Shown here: positions 37,693 through 46,015 of the stretch, one piece after another
How the letters are laid out: each line of letters opens with the position of its first letter
Position numbering within the stretch: position 1 is the stretch's first letter
Position numbers and translations under genes: made by a program
NCBI GenBank assembly: GCA_018402385.1
Contig: JAGYJA010000006.1
Location: 186,001 to 250,000 of the forward strand
Length of the DNA: 64,000 nucleotides
Reading direction: 5' to 3'
Source of the DNA: Flavobacteriaceae bacterium
GTDB lineage: Bacteria; Bacteroidota; Bacteroidia; Flavobacteriales; Flavobacteriaceae
The notes under the pieces: model-generated
Seen by the model: the letters and a program-made list of their open reading frames with translations, nothing else
Databases searched by the model: none
Told to the model about the DNA's origin: nothing

Positions 37693-37748
37693 TTTAATAT
37701 TGTTTTGGCAAATGTACTATTATTTCTGAGCGTTTTTAAACAGAAAAT

Positions 37749-38209
37749 TTAGTTAGTTATGGCTTTTACTTCTTCTATAGAAACCATTTTATCTTGAGTA
37801 TTGCTCCAGGAGTTCATTATATAATTCATAACATCTGCCACTTCACGGTCTGAAAGTCCCATTGGAGGCATCACATTATTGTATGTTATTCCGTTCACAA
37901 CGATTTCTCCACTTTGACCAAATTTAACAGCGTGGATACTTTCTTCACGTTTTTCTGTAAGCCAATCTGCACCGTCAAGTGGCGGGAAAATTCCTTTGGT
38001 TCCTTTTCCGTTTGGGAGGTGGCATTGCACACAAAATCCGTTATAGACTTCTTGACCTCGTTCTATACTTTTTTGTAAATCAGTTTTTAACTGAATCTTT
38101 TCAGCAGCGACATACTCATTCTTTTTTGAATTGTTTTTTTCTTTTGATTGACATGAAAAAGAAAAATACCTAAAAGGACCAAACCAAATACACTTAATTT
38201 TTTATTCAT
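37749..38209 (-). pseudogene. c-type cytochrome lipoprotein, one-base frameshift
   Basis: From ATG 38209 the frame reads MNKKLSVFGLVLLGIFLF and then shifts; with one more T in the run (A run 38156-38160 on the + strand) it continues SCQSKEKNNSKK, giving a lipobox with Cys, and on to GFCVQCHLP (CxxCH haem site), VMPPMGLSD (axial Met) and the end: 153 aa in all. It is a monohaem cytochrome c anchored as a lipoprotein. Its ATG overlaps the stop of the sugar dehydrogenase gene (ATGA), so it is probably the electron acceptor for that enzyme. A missed homopolymer base is the simplest explanation. Confidence 0.88.
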
Positions 38210-39327
38210 TGTTTAGGGATGATTTTAACAATTCCTTTTCCTTCAACTCCGAGATAGACAAAACCATCCGGACCCATTTTAACTGTTCTTAGTCTTCCAA
38301 TATTTTCAGCGATTTTTTTTCTTTCTAGAATCTTTTCCCCATCTAGTTTCACAAGTTCCAAATATTGAAATTTTAATGAGCCCACTAAGAGGTGATTTTT
38401 CCATTCGGGGTAATTATCACCGGTAACAAATGCCATCCCACTGGGAGCGATTGATGGCGTCCAATAGTATAGAGGTTGTTCCATGCCGGGTCTTTCTGTT
38501 TCTTCAGTTATTGTAGTTCCACTGTAATTAACTCCATAAGTAATCACAGGCCACCCATAGTTGGCACCTTTTTTATGAACATTGATTTCATCACCTCCTT
38601 TTGGACCGTGCTCATGGGACCAGATTTTTCCGGTTTCAGGATGCATATCAATTCCTTGCTGATTGCGGTGCCCATAAGAATAGGTGGCTTTTTTTGCACC
38701 GGGTTCATTTACAAATGGATTGTCATCCGGTATGCCTCCATCATCATGAAGGCGATATGTTTTCCCGCCGTCTCGTGTAATATCTTGCGGATTTTCGTCC
38801 CGGTTACCACGATCTCCTATGGTGAAATACAAATAGCCGTCTTTGTCAAAAACAATACGCGAGCCAAAATGAACACCGGCAGTGGTATTTGGCGTTGCTT
38901 TGTAAAGAACTTCCGTATTAGTGAAGCTTTTTCCATCAAGTTTTGTTCTTATGAGTTTGGTGTTTCCACCCTCTCCTTCACCTTCTGAAGATGAATAGGT
39001 GATGTATAACCATCCATTATCAGCATAGTTGGGGTGAGTAACTATATCGAGCAATCCTCCTTGACCTCTGGGGTAGAGATCATCTATTCCGGTTGTAATG
39101 GGCGTGGCTTGATCTCCTTTTACGTGCGTGACATCACCCGATTTGTCTCCTACCAACATAGAACCATCAGGCAACCAAGTGAGCGCCCAGGGTATGGAAA
39201 CATCTGCAAAAACAGTTTCAAACGAATAGGAATTTTGTGTGGGATTAATTTTGACATCATTCTCTTTGACTTGCGCACAAGAGATGAAAAAAAATAAGAG
39301 AAAAATAGCTAAAAAGTTCGTTTTCAT
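38206..39327 (-). CDS. PQQ-dependent aldose sugar dehydrogenase-type lipoprotein
   Basis: A 373-aa protein. The leader MKTNFLAIFLLFFFISC is a lipoprotein signal with Cys17. The mature part is a six-bladed beta-propeller of the glucose/sorbosone dehydrogenase family: SIPWALTWLPDG, RGQGGLLDIVTHPNY, YTIGDRGNRDENPQD, SYGHRNQQGIDMHP and EHGPKGGDEINV are the conserved PQQ/calcium-binding blocks. It probably oxidises sugars in the periplasm and passes electrons to the cytochrome encoded immediately downstream, with which it overlaps by 4 bp. PQQ synthesis genes are not in the window. Confidence 0.92.
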   Translation of the reverse strand: MKTNFLAIFLLFFFISCAQVKENDVKINPTQNSYSFETVFADVSIPWALTWLPDGSMLVGDKSGDVTHVKGDQATPITTGIDDLYPRGQGGLLDIVTHPNYADNGWLYITYSSSEGEGEGGNTKLIRTKLDGKSFTNTEVLYKATPNTTAGVHFGSRIVFDKDGYLYFTIGDRGNRDENPQDITRDGGKTYRLHDDGGIPDDNPFVNEPGAKKATYSYGHRNQQGIDMHPETGKIWSHEHGPKGGDEINVHKKGANYGWPVITYGVNYSGTTITEETERPGMEQPLYYWTPSIAPSGMAFVTGDNYPEWKNHLLVGSLKFQYLELVKLDGEKILERKKIAENIGRLRTVKMGPDGFVYLGVEGKGIVKIIPKQ

Positions 39328-39649
39328 AGGTGGTCATTTTAATTTTTCGAAAAGATAAAAAAAAGAAATAAAAAGGGTGCAAATCTTATCATAAAATATA
39401 TATTTGCAGTCCTAAAAATTATTACAAAAGATTAATTTTTAAATTTAGATTTTTAAAGTTTAAAATCAAATTGAAGTTTGTAAAAAGAGTCTTTATTATT
39501 TATTTTTGCAACCTCTTTATAATAAACGTTTAGTCAATATTTTTGGGATGTGGCCCTTCGACAGGCTCAGGGCGGGCTGCACCAATTTAAGATTAGGTTC
39601 TATTATACTAAATTTTTAGAAATTTAAATTGAGCTTATTTACACATTTT
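39328..39649. other. 322-bp region upstream of tRNA-Pro with promoter and partial tRNA-like start
   Basis: It holds a strong promoter (39477-39508), another TATATTTG box at 39399-39406, and a segment TTTTGGGATGTGGC (39541-39554) that duplicates the first bases of the tRNA gene and its leader. That duplicate runs straight into CCCTTCGACAGGCTCAGGG (39554-39572), a palindromic repeat type common in bacteria. No protein gene seen. Confidence 0.7.
39477..39508 (+). promoter_or_regulatory. Consensus Bacteroidota promoter for tRNA-Pro
   Basis: TTTG (39477-39480), 20 bp, then TATTTTTG (39501-39508). This is an exact match to the TTTG-N19-21-TAnnTTTG consensus. The mature tRNA starts 141 bp later, so a long leader is removed. 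Confidence 0.7.
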
Positions 39650-39723
39650 CGGGATGTGGCGCAGCCTGGTAGCGTACTCGTCTGGGGGGCGAGGGGTCGC
39701 AAGTTCAAATCTTGTCATCCCGA
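39650..39723 (+). tRNA. tRNA-Pro (anticodon GGG)
   Basis: The 74-base cloverleaf has acceptor stem CGGGATG/CATCCCG, D-arm GCGCAGCCTGGTAGCGT, anticodon arm CTCGT-CTGGGGG-GCGAG with anticodon GGG, T-arm with GTTCAAATC, and discriminator A. CCA is not encoded. Confidence 0.95.
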
Positions 39724-39730
39724 CAAGCAC

Positions 39731-39763
39731 AAAAGTGATTTGCATCTGCAAATCACTTTTTTT
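39731..39763 (+). terminator. Rho-independent terminator of tRNA-Pro
   Basis: A perfect 13-bp stem AAAAGTGATTTGC / GCAAATCACTTTT with an ATCT loop is followed by further Ts, starting 8 bp after the tRNA. Confidence 0.92.
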
Positions 39764-39766
39764 GTT

Positions 39767-40300
39767 TCATGCAGCGTACAAAACAAAGTTTTGTCAAGCG
39801 AAATGAAACAAAAAAAAGTGGGAAAGCGTGAGCTTTCACTTTTGTATTTCCAGCACCGGATGTAAAAAGATTCTGCAAATCTTGTTTTCATTTGCGAAAC
39901 ATACAAAACAAAGTTTTGTCAAGCGAAATGAAACAAAAAAAGTGGGAAAGCGTGAGCTTTCACTTTTGTATTTCCAGCACCGGATGTAAAAGATTCTGCA
40001 AATCTTGTTTTCATTTGCGAAACATACAAAACAAAGTTTTGTCAAGCGAAATGAAACAAAAAAAGTGGGAAAGCGTGAGCTTTCACTTTTGTATTTCCAG
40101 CACCGGATGTAAAAAGATTCTGCAAATCTTGTTTTCATTTGCGAAACATACAAAACAAAGTTTTGTCAAGCGAAATGAAACAAAAAAAGTGGGAAAGCGT
40201 GAGCTTTCACTTTTGTATTTCCAGCACCGGATGTAAAAAGATTCTGCAAATCTTGTTTTCATTTGCGAAACATAAAAACAAAGTTTTCTTAAGCGAAAGG
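39767..40300. repeat. 124-bp tandem repeat array behind tRNA-Pro, about 4.5 copies
   Basis: Corresponding points (TACAAAAC) lie at 39778, 39902, 40025 and 40149, and a diverged fifth copy at about 40273: period 123-124 bp. Units are nearly identical. Each contains a terminator-like hairpin with one arm AAAAGTGGGAAAGC and the other GCTTTCACTTTT. Open frames through the array are only repeat translation. Confidence 0.93.
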
Positions 40301-40304
40301 GAAC

Positions 40305-40337
40305 AAAAAAAGGGTAAGCATTCGCTTACCCCTTTTT
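40305..40337. terminator. Terminator of the S9 peptidase gene, usable in both directions
   Basis: GGGTAAGC-ATTC-GCTTACCC forms an 8-bp stem, with a seven-base T tail on the - strand and a five-T run on the + strand. It closes the tandem repeat array on one side and the peptidase gene (stop 40355) on the other. Confidence 0.88.
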
Positions 40338-40354
40338 ATTTGTGCTAAAATAAC

Positions 40355-42418
40355 TTATTTCCCAGCAGGTAAATCCAAATCTGGTTTTTCAGCTTTTGAA
40401 TTTCCGGTCATTAAGTAGGTGTCAAACCATTGAAGCATCCTTAAGTTATAATCATACTTTGATCCGGAGCGACGGTTACCGTGTCCTTCACCGGGGTAGT
40501 AAATTAATCTTACAGGGAGTTCGGGTTTGCGCACTTTTAAGTGGCGGTACAATTCCATGGATTGTGCAGGGTGAACACGTGGGTCGTCTGCACCGTGCAT
40601 AATCAAAATGGGCGTTTGAGAGCGATCCACATAATAAATGGGGCTGCGCTCTAATTGCCATTGCCAACTATCAAAAATTCTTTTTCTGGAGTGAACCAAA
40701 TACAATTCTTCAGGGATGTCGCTGGTTCCCCATTTAGAGATGTTGTTACTGATTCCCACAAACATCACAGCTGCAGCAAATCTATCTGAATAATAGGTGC
40801 TCATCCAGGCCGAAGCATAGCCTCCATAAGAGCCTCCTGTGACACCAATTCTGTTTTTATCGGCAATGCCTTGCGAAATTAAATAATCTACACCATCAAC
40901 AATATCGTCAAATTCTTTTCCGGCAAGGTCTCCCTGGCTGCTGTAAGTAAATTCTGTTCCGCGACCGGTACTTCCTCTGTAGTTAGGGTAGAAAACGGCA
41001 TAGCCTTTTGCTGTTGCCATTTGTCCGGGTATGGAATAAGCAGTTAGCCATCCGTTGGTGTAATGCGCTTCCGGGCCACCGTGAACAACTGTAATTAATG
41101 GTACAGCATTTCCTGCTTGATAGTTTAAAGGATACATTAAAATTCCCTGAATATCAAAAGCCCCATCTCTGGTTTTGTATGTGATTACTTCTTGTTTTCC
41201 AAGTTTAACCTCGCTTAACCACGGGTTGTTATCAGTTCTTTTTTGTGGAGTGGCATTTCTTGTTGTTGCTAAAGTAAATAATTCAGTGGGGTGTTGTGGT
41301 GAGTTTGCTGTAAATGACATCGCTCCGTTTGAAGCTCTTGAGAACGAAGTAATATGATGTGCATCAGACTTAAAGATTACTTGTTTTCCTGTTCCGTCAG
41401 GGCGAATAGTCCCCAATACTGAGCTTGTGCTTTCACTGGCTAAAAAGTGAATGGTATTTGCTGATGTCCAGGAAATGTTTTCATATTTTCCTTTATAACC
41501 CACATCAATTTTTTGTGGTTTTCCGCCTTCAGCAGAAACTGTTAAAATGCGGCCGTCAATGGGGTCATGAATGTCTTTTGCTCCTCTTATAGCAAGCCAT
41601 TTGCTATCAGGACTCCATTCCATTTGTCCCAATTTTCCTTCATTGTTAATTGTTGCAATCACATTTCTGGTACTGCTGTTAACAATAAAAATACCTTGCT
41701 TCATATAAGAGTCATCAACAGATGATGTGGGCGCAGCAGAAACTGCAATTTTAGTTCCATCAGGACTCCAGTTCATCATATAAATTGAGCCTTCCACATT
41801 CAATTGTTGTGGTTGTGGATTATTTCCTGAAAGGTTAACGATAAATCCTTTGCGTTGGCTGAAATTTTCTTCGTAAAAATCTGGTGAGTAAGTTAAAGGT
41901 GTTTTTGGCGCATCATCTTTTTCAGAAACGGAAAAAGCCATTCTATTCCCATCTGCTTGCCAGTTGTAGTTTGAGATGTTTGTTTTGTAAGAAAATAATT
42001 TTGTAGCTTCTCCACCGGTTAAGCTTAATTCATACAATGCATTACTTGAATCACCCGATTGTCTAGTCAAAAAAGTTAGTGTTTCTTTTCCAGGGCGAAA
42101 TTGCACCTGACTTACCCCTGAAGAAGTAAAATATGGTTTTGACTCACCTGTTGCAGTATTTAAAACATAAAGGTGTGTTGCATTTGTTGCGTTTTCTTTA
42201 AATGCATCTGCGGGAACACTCACAGTGTAAGCGACAAAGTTTCCGTCGTTAGAAATGGCACTGCTTGTTACCGATTTCATTTTAGCGACATGATCTGGCG
42301 TTATGCCTTGTGCCAATAGAGTAGAAGTTGTGGAACTGACTAAAAATGTGGCTATAAATAGACCGAAAAAGAGCATTTTTTGTACAGAAATCCCTTTGGA
42401 AAATAATGTATTCATCAT
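40355..42418 (-). CDS. S9-family prolyl-oligopeptidase-type peptidase
   Basis: A 687-aa exported peptidase. A hydrophobic leader (MLFFGLFIATFLVSSTTS, about 14-31) is followed by a WD40-like beta-propeller (about 45-400) and an alpha/beta-hydrolase domain with VTGGSYGGYASAWM (Ser nucleophile, about 535), HGADDPRVHPAQS (Asp) and YPGEGHGNR (His). It probably trims dipeptides from peptides in the periplasm, as DPP-type enzymes do. It is monocistronic, with its own terminator downstream. Confidence 0.92.
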   Translation of the reverse strand: MMNTLFSKGISVQKMLFFGLFIATFLVSSTTSTLLAQGITPDHVAKMKSVTSSAISNDGNFVAYTVSVPADAFKENATNATHLYVLNTATGESKPYFTSSGVSQVQFRPGKETLTFLTRQSGDSSNALYELSLTGGEATKLFSYKTNISNYNWQADGNRMAFSVSEKDDAPKTPLTYSPDFYEENFSQRKGFIVNLSGNNPQPQQLNVEGSIYMMNWSPDGTKIAVSAAPTSSVDDSYMKQGIFIVNSSTRNVIATINNEGKLGQMEWSPDSKWLAIRGAKDIHDPIDGRILTVSAEGGKPQKIDVGYKGKYENISWTSANTIHFLASESTSSVLGTIRPDGTGKQVIFKSDAHHITSFSRASNGAMSFTANSPQHPTELFTLATTRNATPQKRTDNNPWLSEVKLGKQEVITYKTRDGAFDIQGILMYPLNYQAGNAVPLITVVHGGPEAHYTNGWLTAYSIPGQMATAKGYAVFYPNYRGSTGRGTEFTYSSQGDLAGKEFDDIVDGVDYLISQGIADKNRIGVTGGSYGGYASAWMSTYYSDRFAAAVMFVGISNNISKWGTSDIPEELYLVHSRKRIFDSWQWQLERSPIYYVDRSQTPILIMHGADDPRVHPAQSMELYRHLKVRKPELPVRLIYYPGEGHGNRRSGSKYDYNLRMLQWFDTYLMTGNSKAEKPDLDLPAGK

Positions 42419-42509
42419 TGAAATTTAGTTTGTGTTAATATAAGCCGAAAGATACTAATTTTTATTTTTAGTGAAAATATGAATTTGTTCTTTGCGATTA
42501 TGGTATTGC

Positions 42510-42543
42510 AAAAAAACCTCCTTCATTTAAGAAAGAGGTTTTT
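42510..42543 (-). terminator. Terminator of the serine hydrolase gene
   Basis: On the - strand a stem AACCTCTTTC / GAAGGAGGTT (one G-U pair) is followed by seven Ts, about 20 bp past the stop at 42563. A T run on the + strand may allow two-way use. Confidence 0.85.
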
Positions 42544-42562
42544 ATTTTTTTTACTTTTTTTA

Positions 42563-44210
42563 TTATTTTAACTTCATTCCTATCATTTCCTGGCCTCCCT
42601 GAAGTAGTGTGAGGCTTTTGATACTTCCGTCAGGATTTTTGCTGAATGTTATTTTGGCTTCAACGACTTTCAAGAAGAAGGTGTCTTCGCTCTCGGCAAA
42701 AATTTCAAATTGAGGCTGACCTGTTGCTTGTGCAAAAATTTGGTTGCCGTTGGTGGTTATTTCAATTAGAAAAGTTGGGTGAAGCTCATAGGTGCCTGTA
42801 TAAGCAAAAAGAACTTCAGGGTCGAGGGTGATGCTTTCCTTTTCTTCTGCAGGTTTTTTATCAGTTTCTATTCCTTTACTTTTATTAATACGATCTGTAA
42901 AAAGGGTTGCTTTTTTTCCGTTTTCTATGGAAAAGTCATAGGTAGTAAAACTATCATCAAATTGAAAGCTAGTTTCAGAAAGTGGAATTAGTTTAAACGG
43001 TTGGCCTCCTTCGCGAGTGCTGTAAAGTGCGCCGTCATTGTATGTGATAAAGCGCACGACATCCTCAAACTGATAGGCTCCCGTCCACTTTTTTAATTGT
43101 ATTTCTGTGAGAGAAACAACCGGTTTTTCAACCAGGGGTTTGCCCAATACAATCGCTGTTGCTTTAAGATTATAGTGGCTCTGGTCCTTTGCCGTTGTCA
43201 TTTGTCAAAACAATAGAATAGATGTTTTTTTCAGGGATATATATGCCTGATGTTGTAAACCCAAAAATACCACCTGTATGTTCAATAGTGCTTATGCCGG
43301 CAAGTTCGTCAATTGCCCATCCATACCCATAATTGATCTTTTCCCCATTGTTCAAAGTATAGTTTGTAAATGCCAGTTGCTTACTTTTTTCTGAAATAAG
43401 TGTGTTGTAGTGAATGGCTTTGTTCCACAAAAACATATCATCAACAGTTGACATTAGAGAACCAGCGGCATATGGAATGGTCATACTTAAATAGTCTGCA
43501 TTTTTATAGCTTTCGCCGGAAGGTTGATACCCACTGGCACGGTTTGGAATAATTCTGCTTCTGCTCCCGTAATAGGAGTTTTTCATCCCCAACTTATCAA
43601 AAATATTTTTTTGAATAAAATCTTCATAACTCATTTCTGATGTTTGTTCAATGATATATCCCAAAAGAATGTATGCTGAGTTGTTATATGCATAGCGCTC
43701 TCCGGGTTCAAATTCCATTGGCAAATCTTTGAATTTGTTAATGATTTCTATTGGAGTCATATCTTTGCGAGCCAACTCCATAAAACTGGGTACATCTGTA
43801 TAACTTTTTATACCTGAGGTATGATTCAGTAAGTGATGAATGGTGATTTGGTCTCCTTTGGGATACTCTTCCAAATATTTTGACAAGGGGTCCTGAAGGT
43901 TTAGTTTGCCTTGTTCCATTAACATCAATATAGCTACTCCGGTAAATTGTTTGGTAATGGAAGCCAATTCCAAAACGTGTTCCGGTGTCATGGGAGTATT
44001 TAGTTCCAGGTTTGCCATCCCAAAAGCTTTTCGGTAAATAACTTTATCATCTTTTGAAATTAAAACAGTTGCACCGGGTGAATTAGCGGGATAGGCTTCT
44101 GAAAATATAGCATCGATAGCTTTCTCAGTTGATTGGGCACTTGTTTTTGATGCAATGAATAGAATTAAAACTATAGACAAGAAGCCTAAAAAATTTGATT
44201 TGATTTTCAT
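42563..44210 (-). pseudogene. Beta-lactamase-family serine hydrolase, one frameshift
   Basis: The first 340 residues (from 44210) form a complete beta-lactamase-like domain: signal peptide to SAQS, ELASITKQFTGVAIL (SxxK), RYAYNNSAYILLGY (YxN) and IEHTGGIFGFTT (HTG). It stops early in NGKGPEPL. The following frame, up to 42563, continues SHYNLKATAIVLGKPL and a beta-rich C-terminal domain of about 200 residues (WTGAYQFED... FAYTGTYELHP) that such enzymes normally carry. One indel near 43175-43200 joins them into about 548 aa. It is probably a periplasmic peptidase or esterase. An artefact is likely, as elsewhere in the window. Confidence 0.85.
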
Positions 44211-44324
44211 AATGTTTTTTGATTAAATGAATTTGTGTAATATAAGGTAGTATATTAGTTCAAGTTCTTTAGTTATTGTTACAATGTGTCCTTTTTTAAA
44301 TAAAAAAAATTACTTTAAATTCCA

Positions 44325-44355
44325 TTGCCCAAAAAATCAAAATGACCTATTTTTG
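44325..44355 (+). promoter_or_regulatory. Promoter abutting the guaA start codon
   Basis: TTG (44325-44327), 20 bp, TATTTTTG (44348-44355): a full match to the Bacteroidota promoter pattern. The guaA ATG begins 3 bp later, at the expected transcription start, implying a leaderless message. Confidence 0.65.
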
Positions 44356-44358
44356 CCT

Positions 44359-45891
44359 ATGCAAAACAACAACGTACTCATTTTAGATTTCGGTTCGCAG
44401 TACACCCAGCTTATTGCAAGGCGTGTGAGAGAACTAAACATTTATTGCGAAATCCATCCTTATCACAAAATTCCAAAAGACTTAGAAAAGTTCAAAGCAG
44501 TGATTCTTTCGGGAAGTCCCTTTTCTGTGCGGGCCGAGGATGCTCCACACCCAGACTTGTCTTCAATAAGGTCTCATAAGCCACTGCTTGCCGTGTGTTA
44601 TGGGGCACAGTATTTAGCCCATTTTAACGGAGGTATCGTCGAGCAATCTGAAACCAGAGAATATGGACGTGCCAAGCTTTCTGAAATTAAAGAAAATAAC
44701 AATCTTTTTGAAGGCATTGTCCCGGGGAGTCAAGTGTGGATGAGTCATGGTGATACTATCAAAAAGTTGCCTGAAAACGGTGTTTTACTTGCCAGCACTC
44801 ATGATGTTGAATTTGCAGCTTTTAGAATAGATGGAGAGCCCACATATGGCATACAATTTCATCCGGAGGTTTATCATTCCACTGATGGTAAACAATTGCT
44901 AGAAAACTTTCTGGTAAAAATTGCCGGTGTCTCTCAAACCTGGACCCCGGCTGCTTTTGTTGAAACTACAGTTCAGGAACTGAAATCTAAATTAAAAAAC
45001 GATAAAGTAGTTCTTGGTTTGAGCGGTGGCGTCGATTCTTCAGTAGCTGCTATTTTATTACATAAAGCGATTGGAAAAAATTTATATTGCATTTTTGTCA
45101 ATAACGGCTTGTTGCGAAAAGATGAGTTTGAAAATGTTTTGCATCAATACAAAGATTTGGGCTTGAATGTAAAAGGAGTAGATGCCTCGGCACGGTTTAT
45201 GAATGCCTTAAAAGGGCTAAGTGACCCCGAAGCAAAACGCAAAGCAATTGGCAATGCATTTATAGAAGTTTTTGATGACGAAGCCCATAAAATAAGTGAT
45301 GTAACCTGGTTAGCGCAAGGAACAATTTATCCTGATGTAATTGAATCAGTCTCAGTGAATGGTCCTTCAGTAACTATAAAATCGCATCACAACGTGGGCG
45401 GATTGCCCGATTTTATGAAATTAAAAATCGTTGAACCCCTCAGAATGTTATTTAAAGACGAGGTAAGACGTGTGGGTTCAGAGATGGGAATTACACAAGA
45501 TATTTTAGGAAGACATCCTTTCCCGGGTCCCGGGCTTGCAATTCGAATACTGGGAGACATCACTCCGGAAAAAGTGCGTATCTTGCAAGAAGTGGATGCT
45601 GTATTTATCAATAATTTGAAGAAATGGGATTTGTATGATCAAGTATGGCAAGCCGGAGCAATTTTACTTCCTGTGGACTCTGTGGGTGTAATGGGTGATG
45701 AACGCACTTATGAAAAAGCTGTGGTTTTAAGAGCTGTTGAAAGTACAGATGGAATGACAGCAGACTGGGTAAATTTACCCTATGAATTTTTACAGGAAAC
45801 TTCAAATCAAATAATAAATCGCGTAAAAGGCGTTAATAGAGTAGTCTATGACATCAGTTCTAAACCACCGGCTACTATTGAATGGGAGTAG
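44359..45891 (+). CDS. guaA: GMP synthase (glutamine-hydrolysing)
   Basis: A 510-aa protein that aminates XMP to GMP. The N-terminal class I amidotransferase domain has [16 protein letters not shown], the nucleophile [12 protein letters not shown], and [11 protein letters not shown] with the catalytic His/Glu. The PP-loop ATP domain has [17 protein letters not shown], and the C-terminal dimerisation domain ends [12 protein letters not shown] chose ATG 44359 ([14 protein letters not shown]); an in-frame ATG at 44284 would place the promoter inside the gene. It heads a run of + strand genes through 57.5 kb. Confidence 0.97.
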   Translation: MQNNNVLILDFGSQYTQLIARRVRELNIYCEIHPYHKIPKDLEKFKAVILSGSPFSVRAEDAPHPDLSSIRSHKPLLAVCYGAQYLAHFNGGIVEQSETREYGRAKLSEIKENNNLFEGIVPGSQVWMSHGDTIKKLPENGVLLASTHDVEFAAFRIDGEPTYGIQFHPEVYHSTDGKQLLENFLVKIAGVSQTWTPAAFVETTVQELKSKLKNDKVVLGLSGGVDSSVAAILLHKAIGKNLYCIFVNNGLLRKDEFENVLHQYKDLGLNVKGVDASARFMNALKGLSDPEAKRKAIGNAFIEVFDDEAHKISDVTWLAQGTIYPDVIESVSVNGPSVTIKSHHNVGGLPDFMKLKIVEPLRMLFKDEVRRVGSEMGITQDILGRHPFPGPGLAIRILGDITPEKVRILQEVDAVFINNLKKWDLYDQVWQAGAILLPVDSVGVMGDERTYEKAVVLRAVESTDGMTADWVNLPYEFLQETSNQIINRVKGVNRVVYDISSKPPATIEWE

Positions 45892-46015
45892 TGGTTTATA
45901 ACCTTGCCTTCCGAAACTTTAAAGTAGGAAGGTTCAAGGTTAATTAAGACAGTTTAGAAATGCGACATTTTTTGTGTTTCAAAAATGGTAACAAAATCAA
46001 AATAACAGTACAAGT

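Noticed and set aside
38476..38988. 170-codon ORF on the + strand
   Set aside because: It is antisense to the well-supported sugar dehydrogenase and has no recognisable features.
39541..39572. Second tRNA gene
   Set aside because: Only the first ten bases of tRNA-Pro are matched; the rest is a repeat and cannot fold as a cloverleaf.
39836..40236. Overlapping ORFs of about 105-114 codons on both strands behind tRNA-Pro
   Set aside because: They are translations of the 124-bp tandem repeat and depend on small unit-length differences; no family features.
45900..45942. Hairpin after guaA as a rho-independent terminator
   Set aside because: The stem is bulged and no T tract follows; at best it is a dispersed AACCTT/AAGGTT palindrome.
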